A DNA stretch of 64,000 bases from Vicia villosa (lineage: Eukaryota; Streptophyta; Magnoliopsida; Fabales; Fabaceae), in NCBI RefSeq assembly GCF_029867415.1, contig NC_081183.1:39638655-39702654 (forward strand), given 5' to 3'. This document shows, piece after piece, positions 55,739 through 64,000 of this stretch. The notes under the pieces are model-generated. The model was not told the DNA's origin. It did no database searches and saw only the letters and a program-made list of their open reading frames with translations. Position numbers and translations under genes: made by a program. The first letter of the stretch is position 1. Every line of letters begins with the position of its first letter.

Positions 55739-56112
55739 TGTAACACCCGAGGCCGAAGAAGGCGAGGGGTGGTTGCACCGCATGGAACACCTGGGGCCAA
55801 TTGGGGCTAGGGTGGTCGCCACATCGGAATGAGAGGGATCCTAAAGCCGTGCAGGTATGGGACTGCATGGTTGAAGGAAAGCTTATAAGGATTGATAGGT
55901 ACTACCTATACCAACAAGATGCATCTTCTTTTCGGTAGCTCATTCCATAAGAACTCCACAGTTAAGCGTGCTTGACTTGGAGTAGTCTTGGGATGGGTGA
56001 CCTTCTGGGAAGTTTCCCGGAAAGCGTGCGAGTGAGGTCAAAGCATGCTGAAAAGACCCGTGTTGGTTTGTGGGGTCAGTCGATCATCCCGAAAGCAGTC
56101 TGGGGTGTTACA
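55739..56112 (+). repeat. Cassandra LTR 2 (type B)
   Basis: Type B has GGTTGCACCGCATGGAACACCTGG and GATCCTAAAGCCGTG. It ends GGGGTGTTACA (one change from LTR 4). The 5S-like part is from 55897. Confidence 0.93.
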
Positions 56113-56183
56113 AATGGTATCAGAGCCAGACCTCTCCCAGTACGATGTGGTTCGAGGACGAACCATGCGGAAGCTGGTGGGCA
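56113..56183 (+). other. Cassandra internal domain 2
   Basis: 71 bases, apparently identical to internal domain 1. Confidence 0.9.
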
Positions 56184-56557
56184 TGTAACACCCGAGGCCG
56201 AAGAAGGCGAGGGGTGGTTACACCGCATGTAACACCTGAGGCCAATGGGGGCTAGGGTGGTCGCCACATCGGAATGAGAGGGATCTTGAGATCGTGCAGG
56301 TATGGGACTGCATGGTTGAAGGAAAACTTATAAGGATTGATGGGTACTACCTATACCAACAAGATGCATCTTCTTTTCGGTAGCTCATTCCATAAGAACT
56401 CCACAGTTAAGCGTGCTTGACTTGGAGTAGTATTGGGATGGGTGACCTTCTGGGAAGTTTCCCAGAAAGCGTGCTAGTGAGGTCAAAGCATGCTGAAAAG
56501 ACCCGTGTTGGTTTGTGGGGTCAGTCGATCATCCCGAAAGCAGTCTGGGGCGTTACA
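56184..56557 (+). repeat. Cassandra LTR 3 (type A)
   Basis: As LTR 1 except for a few single-base changes, all seen within or next to the 5S-like part (for example TATTGGG for TATTCGG and GTGCTAGT for GTGCGAGT). The 5S-like part is from 56342. Confidence 0.93.
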
Positions 56558-56628
56558 AATGGTATCAGAGCCAGACCTCTCCCAGTACGATGTGGTTCGA
56601 GGACGAACCATGCGGAAGCTGGTGGGCA
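56558..56628 (+). other. Cassandra internal domain 3
   Basis: 71 bases, apparently identical to domains 1 and 2. Confidence 0.9.
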
Positions 56629-57002
56629 TGTAACACCCGAGGCCGAAGAAGGCGAGGGGTGGTTGCACCGCATGGAACACCTGGGGCCAATTGGGGCTAG
56701 GGTGGTCGCCACATCGGAATGAGAGGGATCCTAAAGCCGTGCAGGTATGGGACTGCATGGTTGAAGGAAAGCTTATAAGGATTGATAGGTACTACCTATA
56801 CCAACAAGATGCATCTTCTTTTCGGTAGCTCATTCCATAAGAACTCCACAGTTAAGCGTGCTTGACTTGGAGTAGTCTTGGGATGGGTGACCTTCTGGGA
56901 AGTTTCCCGGAAAGCGTGCGAGTGAGGTCAAAGCATGCTGAAAAGACCCGTGTTGGTTTGTGGGGTCAGTCGATCATCCCGAAAGCAGTCTGGGGCGTTA
57001 CA
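56629..57002 (+). repeat. Cassandra LTR 4 (type B)
   Basis: As LTR 2. Followed directly by the TCTAC duplication and Ogre gag. The 5S-like part is from 56787. Confidence 0.93.
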
Positions 57003-57091
57003 TCTACCATACTATTGAGTCTTTCAACAGCATCTTTGAGAGTAGTAACCTCTTCTCTGAGTTCTCCATTCTCTTGTTCAAAGTCTTCCAT
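57003..57091 (-). pseudogene. gag: Ogre gag N-terminus
   Basis: On the minus strand an ATG at 57091 starts a short acidic coiled-coil segment (MEDFEQENGELREEVTTLKDAVERLNSM) that connects, across the Cassandra array and one TCTAC copy, to the gag frame at 55288. Confidence 0.8.
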
Positions 57092-57381
57092 TCTTTTCTT
57101 GCGACTTGAACGAGTGTTGTATGGATGAGACAGCTTGAATGTCTTTGTTCACCTCCTTCTCCTCCTCTCTTTCTGGAGAAAGGAAAGTGACGATTAGATC
57201 CACGACAATTCTCGTGTCAGTGCGTACGACTAAAGCGATGCGTGATGTGTAGTTAATTTAATATTTTTCAAGGAAACACCATAATTACGTTATGAAACAT
57301 CAAACTTTTTATTAATTAAACGAAAACGCCGTTTTTACACACTTTTGAAAAGGAAATACAGAGAAACTGAGAGAAAGGACT
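57092..57381 (-). other. Spacer between ORF1 and gag of Ogre
   Basis: About 290 bases, AT-rich. No clear coding motif. May hold the gag leader. Confidence 0.6.
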
Positions 57382-58817
57382 CTAAAACTTTGACAAAGAG
57401 TCGACTTCACGATCTAACATTTTCTTCTGTTTCTTGAGCTGAGCATTCTCTGATGTGAGTTGATCGATGATCCATGAAGCAGGAGGGATATGATGAGAAA
57501 GTGACGATTGTGTCACTTGTCGGTCGAGTACTTCAAGTAACTCATCCTTCCTTCTTAGGATGTTTTGAATCTCAACATTTTCCGTGTTGACGATTCGATA
57601 CTTGTTTCTCCAAGCATTCCTTTCTTGGCATACTTTGTTTAATGCCGCTTGCAATTTTTCAACATCGGTGGAGAAAAGGAAAATTGGTTCCCTTAGGGGA
57701 ATAGGTTCTTGATGTTGATATGGCATCCTGAGCTTGAATTCTCTGACGCGTACCCATTGCAGGTAAGGATCCAGGGAGATGCAAAGATGTTTTCCTAACA
57801 ATCTTCTCCCTTTTGTGTGGACAAGACGCCATGCTTGGACAATTTCCTTCTTCAGCATGTTACCGTGATCGTCGATGTTATTGAAGAACAGACCCTCCAA
57901 TTGAATACTACTTGGAATATTTTTCATGGGATAGCCGTATTGACGACGGGCTAAAGCTGGATTATAACCGATTCCTCCCTTAGTTCCAATAAGGGGTACG
58001 TTGGGATAACTTCCGCAACTGAAGATGATCTTGGTTTCGTCGTTGTCAGGACTACACCAATCAATGTCTGAATGAGTGAGGGACATGATTTTCTGTGACC
58101 AGTAAAGGCCATCCCTGATGTTCCAGAAAGTGTTAGACTTTGGCAGGTGCGAGACGAACCATTCGTATAGCAACGGTACACAACATGTGATTAATCCTCC
58201 TCGCTGCAGGTTTCTTGAATGCACAGAGTGATAAGCATCCGCAAGCAAGGTTGGAACTGGATTTCCAATTAAGAAGATCTTAATTGCGTTGATGTCAACG
58301 AAATCGTTAATGTTTGGAAACAAAACAATCCGTAGATAAGCAAAGCCAAGATTTCCTCAAAAGCGCTCATATCTTGGATGCTGACGAAGTATCGAGCTTG
58401 ATCAAACAGGAACTTGGAGGGTAATCCTTGAATTCCTCCTTTACTCACCATATGAGTTCTGATGTCGACTACGTTCAAGGAAGTAGTTGCTGCAATGATA
58501 ATGTCGTCAGGATTCTTTTCCAAACCGGAGTACGGATCTTGCGCGTACACGAGTATTCCAATCAGACGAGAGTACTCCTCTAACGTAGGCATGAGTTGAT
58601 AATCTGGAAAGGTGAAAGAGTGATACGTCGGATCGTAAAACTGTACCAATGTGGGAAGGATCCCATCCACAATGTTGGTGCTGAGAAGAGGCAGAAGTTT
58701 TCCATACTTCTCCTTGAAAACCTGGGGGTTGACCACCAGTTTTCCGAGCTTTTCCAATTCCTCTATCTTAGGAATCTTGAAGGTGTATTTCCTAGCTCTC
58801 TTTCTTCCGTAATCCAT
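57382..58817 (-). pseudogene. Ogre ORF1 (extra gene upstream of gag)
   Basis: An ORF1 upstream of gag distinguishes Ogre from most gypsy elements; its function is unknown. The ATG at 58817 (MDYGRKRARKYTF) is chosen over upstream non-ATG codons. The N-terminal part has KYGKLLPLLSTNIVDGILPTLVQFYDP and FTFPDYQLMPTLEEYSRLIGI, a domain I recall being labelled DUF7745 in legume annotations. After a frameshift near 58300-58320 the protein continues (FPNINDFVDINAIKIFLIGNP, then LYEWFVSHLP). It ends in a coiled coil (VEKLQAALNKVCQERNAWRNKYR, SENAQLKKQKKMLDREVDSL). Confidence 0.82.
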
Positions 58818-59614
58818 GGTATAGATCCTTAAGTCCTTTCTCCGTTTCTCTCTTTCTATGAAGTTCAAAACGTTCTTTATTTAGTTTCCTTGAAAAACGA
58901 CTCGAAAAAGACTCTTTTTTTTGTTTTTAGTTATTATGGATGAATGATGCATGAATGCATGAATGCACACACAAGAGTTTTTAAACAATCATGGCGTAGA
59001 AGGGTATAGTGGTCATGGAGTAACAACGCAAACCTCGCCCCAGGGTAGACTAAGGATAAGGATTTTTGTACTTGTAGAACGGGTTCTAGGAATCTCAGAG
59101 TTTTTGCTCAACCTTAAAGATACGTTGACTGGTATCTATAAGAGAGTTTTCTCTGAGTGTAGTATCTGCGTGACAATTACTTTCGTAATCACCGCTCTAC
59201 GTCCTAAGAAAGGCTTTAAGTGGGGTTAATGTGTTTCTAGGTCCTCCTGGTACAAATCAGTCTCGGAATGCATTGGCGCAGTTAATCACAACCAGCCAGG
59301 CAAATCCCAAGAGTAGATTTGGAAACCAAGATTAGAGGGCCTTCACCGAGAAGACATCCTCCATCCTATCTTATGTTGCACTCAAATCCGGGTATAGGAT
59401 TTCTTACCACAAGGGGGGATCAAGCCCTTTCCCGATACAGAAAAAACAAAATAAACAAATATAAATGCAGCAAACACATGATATGACACAGAGGTTAGGC
59501 AGGACCTCTCTTGTTTGAGGGGGAATTTGGCATCCCTAGTTCCTCATTGGGGCTGGACCAGCAACAGGTCAACCATTGGTTTGGATGGAAAACCAAGGTT
59601 TTTAACACTTATAT
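58818..59614 (-). other. Ogre 5' untranslated leader
   Basis: About 800 bases between the primer site and ORF1. No long frame. Includes a tract CTTCACCGAGAAGAC like the CTTCACCGGGAAGAC motif found in the LTR at 41580. Confidence 0.7.
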
Positions 59615-59632
59615 CCCCAGCAGAGTCGCCAT
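59615..59632 (-). other. Primer binding site of Ogre
   Basis: TGGCGACTCTGCTGGGG on the minus strand, six bases (GAAAAA) from the LTR end at 59638. Complementary to a tRNA-Arg 3' end, the type used by Ogre. Confidence 0.92.
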
Positions 59633-59637
59633 TTTTC

Positions 59638-62600
59638 TGTGGTGTCGTTTTTTTTTACCTCCCCGTTTCACTTGGGAGGACGGCACGCTAGACCCTTCAC
59701 GCGAAATTTGGAAGGAGGAAGCGCCCGTGGCGGGATGAATTTTGTTTCACTTCTTCCTACGATATCACACGAACTTTTTAATTGTCCTAACGAGTAGGAG
59801 AGGGGAAAAAGATCTCAAATTAACCCTAGGAGTTTGCTAAGTGTGGGGATTCACCTAGACTAGAAATTTTGGAGTTCGGGGGGTTGGTTATACATAGGGA
59901 AGAGTTTAAGCACCCTACATATCCGTAGTACTCTACGGGAACCTTCTCTGTCATTGTGATTGTGTTTACTGCTAATGATTGGGAAAGTTTCTCCTTTGTG
60001 TTAGGAGAAGAAATTGAGTTGAATTAAAAAAAGACAGACAGACAGACAAACTGACTATTTTTGGTATTTTATTAGCTCGCTGAGATTCCTTGTGAACCTC
60101 ATGCCTACAAATCCCTAATGGAAGTCAGAGCTTAATTTAGTTCGGGGAACTAATTAGGGATTTTAAATGATTTTTGGTGCCTTGCTTGAAGCTCAAGGTT
60201 GAAGCTTTGAATTAAATCTCTGTTTACAATAAAGAGACATGAAATCATCTTTACAGAGAGGTATTTCTACTGTTCCACCATAAACATTCTTAAAGTGACA
60301 GAAAAGCTAAAAAAAAGATGTTTCATTAAGAGGGGAGTCTACTTGGTTGATCAAGTATGACAGCTATCGTGCCTCTTAAATGAAAGATTCTCAACCAAAT
60401 TAGGGAAAGGGTCGTACAAGTCTGGGTGTGTTGCCAGAGCATGCCTTTCACGAGTCCTAAATGGGAGAATGTTTGAAATGATTGTTGTTTGAAATGATTG
60501 TTAAAAATGATTGTTTGTTTGTGGTGAGATAAGATAAATATCTACCTATGAAGATGAGCTATGTCTATCTATTGTTTGAAAGATTTGATTTTTAGCTGGC
60601 TTGAATGAGGCCCAAGCTTAAGGCTTTTGATTGATTTATTGTTTTGTTGAAAAAGAACTCTACTGGGGAGAATTAAACTAAGGAGTTTTTTGTGTTCTGT
60701 ATGAAGACCATAATTGAGGCTGACTCTAGTTGGAGAATGTTTATTTTATGGGTTTTATTTGGTGTTCTGTATAAAGCCCAGAATTGTGGCTGACTCTACT
60801 TAGGGAGACTCTATTTTTGTGCCTTGTATGAAGCCCAAGGTTGTGGCTGACTGCTGAGGAAACTGAGTTTTTAAGACTATGGATGACTCTATTTTGTGCC
60901 TTGTACAAAGCCCAAGGTTGTGGCTGACTTTTAACTGGGGGAGTTATTAATTTGTGCCTTGTATGAAGCCCAAGGTTGTGGCTACTCTGGCTAGGGAAAA
61001 CATTATTTTCTAACTTGTATAAATCCCAAGGTTGTGGCGGACTTTTAAAGAAACTGAGTATGGATGACTCTATGGGGGAAAAGATCCTTGAGATTAGGAA
61101 TCTTTGACACAGGAAATGTGGTTTATCTGCCTTGTACAAAGCCCAAGGTTGTGGCTACTTGATAGTGAAGGACTCACTAAAGGAGTTTTACTCTACTGGA
61201 GGATTTATCTATTAAAAGACTTATTTTTTTTGGAAGCTAACCCTTTCCAGGGATTTTGACTCTTTTTATTAACTATGGTTGGAGGCTGACCCTTTCCAGG
61301 GATTTTGGATTTAAAAGAGTGATTTTGGAGGCTAACCCTTTCCAGGGGATTTTGACTCTTTTTATTAACTATGATTGGAGGCTGACCCTTTCCAGGGATT
61401 TTTGTTAAAAAAGAAGGAATGAATGGAGGCTAACCCTTTCCAGGGATTTTTTGAATGATGACAGAAAGATTATCTAATGGAGACTTCTTGTTTTAAAGCC
61501 CAAGATTAAGGCTGACTCTTGCTGAGGATAAGCAAATATGGATCCTAGACTCTGCTAAGGAAGAAGATAAGGGTGACAGAGACTGTCCATGTCTCTCATT
61601 CCAAAAGGTGTGTTCAATATGAGATTGAGGCAAACTTAGCTTGTTTAAAGTCTGGTTTAAAAATGGAAGAAACTCACCAGGATAGGCTAAAAGGTAACTA
61701 AAGACCTGTTCCTATGTTTATAAGAAACCTGATGGGTCCTTGTATACAAGCTCAAGAGGAAGCTGGAAATGCTTTTAAGAAGCCTGTGGGTCCTTGTACA
61801 AAGCCCAAGAGGAGGCTAGTTGAGGGTCATCGAGGGTCCTTGTTATAGCACAAGAGAAAGCTATGTGGTTTTGAACTTATTTTGGCTCTAAGCAAATGGG
61901 TAAGAGGTTTCACCGGGAATAATTCCTCTTTGGGTGGATGTATCCTAGTTTGGGTTCTAAGGTTTTTGCCAAGATGTTTCACCGGGAATAATTCATCTTG
62001 GGGGTTTGAACTACAGATCTCTAATTAGGAAAGAGCCTTCACCGGGAAGACATTCTCAATCCTAGGCCATATCCCTATAATATATATATATATATATATA
62101 TAGTTTAACTGTCCTAGGGTTTACACTCAGACGTAGTTCTAAACAATATATAAAAAGTTCTATATTTGACAGTAATTTAAATAAAGACTATAAATGGAAA
62201 GCTATAAAGCCTAACCTGGATGGAGTGGAGGCCTTTGAAGAAGTATATACAAAGCCTTACCAGCAATTTTTGTTGTTTTTATTGATAACAGTTGAATATT
62301 TATGATAAACAGTTAAAGGTTTTTGAAAACAGAAGAAGTGAAGATGGACAAAGGTCACATAGGTATCTGAAGAGTTTCACCGGGAATAATGCCCTTCAAA
62401 TACCAGAAGAATGTTTTGTAAAACAGAAAGGAGATTTTGAAAATACAGTTTTGGAAAACAAACTATGAAAAGAAAAAAAAGGTGCTGGGACTTACACTCT
62501 ATTAGAGGCCCATGGTGAAAATGATTTTCTGTTTATGAAAACGGTAGAAAAGATATGAGGTTCTGTTGCTTGAAAACCTCGATTGTCTGTTTACTTTGAA

Positions 62601-64000
62601 GTTTTAAAACAGTTTGAATTTTGACAAAAGTTGACTGAATTAGAGTAAAGATAATATCTATACTTAATTAAGACCTTAATGATTTAGGATTTTATCATCA
62701 ATACAAAAGTTGAATATTTATGAGATATTAGGTTTTGAAATTTCAATGAAAATATGTATTAAGATATATTTAAAACACTTAAAAACAATACCATTTTTAA
62801 CCTAATAAAAATATATAAAATGAATAATATTTTTTGTGATTTTTTTATTATTCATAATATACATGTGTTAATTAACAAGTGTGTGAAAAATGAAGTGAAA
62901 ATGATTTAGTTTGATAGGTGAATTAATGGTGTGAAGTTGTGAATAAATTAAAATGGGAAAAGTGGTAAAAAAATAGGTTTTGTCTCCACCAAGATTTGAA
63001 CACACGCCCTTTATGTTACCAGCCCAAAACAACACCACTGAGCCAACGCGCGCTTGGTGACAAGGTAATGGTTCCATTGCAATACATATGTTATTCAAGT
63101 GCATAGAAGCAAAAAAAGAAATAAAATCAAAAGGTCTGGGGCGAGGGGGATTCGAACCCAAGACCTTGGGCACGCGCAACACACAAACACTCTTTACCAC
63201 TGGGCTATAACGATTTAGTCGTTTGTAAAATGACCATCATTCAAAATAAAATAAACTTCAACCCTGAATTTGAATTTTTGCGCGCCACCACCATTGTCAT
63301 CTTCAACGTCAAGCTCTGATGTTTTTGAAATTCTGAACTCTCTCAATTCTCAACCATTTGCAAAGATGTAAAGACCAAACTTGCTCTAAATTCTCTCACG
63401 ATTTCAAATATGTAACTAACATGAATTTATATTAACTACATCTACTGAATTATCTAAAATACGTGAAGAACCCTAAAATTTGAATTTTAAATTAAATGGC
63501 CATACTGAAGTATAAATGACTGATGATAGAGGGTTTTTAATCCTCTGATGATGCTGAATGAAATGGTATCGAGCTTTAACCAAAAAGGTACAAGAATTAA
63601 ATAGATTGAGTTGAGAAACTTACCTCTGAAAATGGAGGTCGTGAGGATGATAGAGAACACCTGGACTTGTATGAATGATCCTAAAAGATTCCTTGGGACT
63701 TAGTGATACTAACTGAATACTTATTGTGGCTTGAATACCTCAAAATTACTCCACCTGACCCCTTCGATTTGAGCTTCAAGTGAACATGGAGGTTGATGAA
63801 TTTGCAGTTACAGATGAGCTACAACCATCTGGATAGCTTCACCACACCCTAAGGAACGTGTTTGGATGCTTGGCTTTGCTTGACAACTTCTTAATTACTA
63901 TATGGACCTCCAACTGCACGAGCTCCAAAATGAAAGCAACAATGGTGTTCCTCCACTTAAAGAAGTGATCCAGGTGCTTGGATCACCTCAAATGGACCCC
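59638..64000 (-). repeat. Ogre 5' LTR (partial, runs off right edge)
   Basis: Direct repeat of 39183-43553 with scattered substitutions, a 20-base shorter AT run at 62080-62102 and a roughly 10-base insertion near 62705. Contains the same repeat blocks and both tRNA-like modules (about 62996-63058 and 63134-63213). Confidence 0.93.

Larger units (their letters stand above)
55294..57002 (+). mobile_element. Tandem Cassandra TRIM array: four LTRs, three internal domains
   Basis: Four 374-base LTRs (TGTAACACCCGAGG to GGGGCGTTACA) alternate with three 71-base internal segments. Each internal segment has the PBS TGGTATCAGAGC at its start and a purine-rich GCTGGTGGGCA at its end. Each LTR contains a 5S-rRNA-like region, the defining feature of Cassandra elements. 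Nothing is coded. LTRs 1 and 3 share one set of variants and LTRs 2 and 4 another, so the order is A-B-A-B with a period of 890 bases. Confidence 0.93.
39183..64000 (-). mobile_element. Ogre Ty3/gypsy retrotransposon (5' LTR continues past window)
   Basis: A minus-strand element of the Tat/Ogre lineage. LTRs are about 6.07 kb (TGTCATACCC to CGACACCACA) and the internal region is 14.4 kb. The PBS TGGCGACTCTGCTGGGG is the tRNA-Arg type, and an extra ORF1 precedes gag. A predicted intron lies between protease and RT, a second RNase H before integrase, and a 3' UTR minisatellite. By extrapolation from the 3' LTR about 1.7 kb of the 5' LTR lies outside. Gag carries a Cassandra array, and gag-pro and pol have several stops and shifts; ORF1 has one shift; integrase is open. 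Confidence 0.93.

Noticed and set aside
55527..56722. Small frames on both strands repeated every 445 bases
   Set aside because: They follow the Cassandra LTRs exactly and Cassandra is non-coding.
55294..57002. Satellite DNA with a 445-base monomer
   Set aside because: The monomer is an LTR plus internal domain with PBS and PPT, and the array is bounded by a 5-base target duplication.

Overview
The window is repeat DNA from a plant nuclear genome, most likely a large-genome legume of the pea/vetch/lentil tribe (Fabeae). The reasons are a roughly 26 kb Ogre-type Ty3/gypsy element with 6 kb LTRs and a tRNA-Arg-type primer site, SIRE/Maximus-like Ty1/copia elements with an envelope-like gene, a Tekay-type chromovirus, a pol-less Athila/Diaspora-like element and a Cassandra TRIM. 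I see no host protein-coding gene, rRNA gene, functional tRNA gene or CRISPR array. Essentially every base can be assigned to an LTR retrotransposon or its remains.

Left part (1-35703): a nest at least five layers deep. The oldest layer is a minus-strand SIRE-like Ty1/copia element: its LTR start is at 1-534, its polypurine tract at 535-553 and a broken envelope-like gene at 32788-34640. A plus-strand Ogre-like LTR lies in it (643-2732, continuing 30646 to about 32428). A SIRE-like but apparently non-coding Ty1/copia element sits in that LTR (2733-30640, target duplication GATTG). A chromovirus of the Tekay type (4001-26024, duplication CCTTG) sits in the 5' LTR of that copia element. The chromovirus is broken twice. 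A Ty1/copia element lacking integrase lies in its 5' LTR (5374-12660, duplication TAATA). A minus-strand gag-pro-only Athila/Diaspora-like element lies in its gag gene (13614-20149, duplication GCTGT).

Middle (34641-39182): about 1.1 kb of degenerate copia-like internal sequence, then the 3' LTR (35704-36831, minus strand), polypurine tract and downstream reading frames of another Ty1/copia element. That element is cut off at 39182 by the Ogre insertion.

Right part (39183-64000): one minus-strand Ogre element. In its own direction it reads 5' LTR (59638 to beyond the window), PBS, ORF1, gag, protease, a predicted intron, RT, RNase H, a second RNase H, integrase, a 3' UTR minisatellite, PPT and 3' LTR (39183-45248). 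Its gag is interrupted by a four-LTR tandem Cassandra array (55294-57002, duplication TCTAC) whose LTRs carry a 5S-rRNA-derived Pol III segment.

No element here looks autonomous: each has stops, frameshifts, deletions or a missing pol. The most interesting items are the alternating A-B-A-B Cassandra array, the tRNA-like modules in Ogre LTRs, the predicted Ogre intron whose donor overlaps the protease stop codon, and two short-palindrome arrays (GTCGAC and ACGCGT) inside LTRs of unrelated elements.
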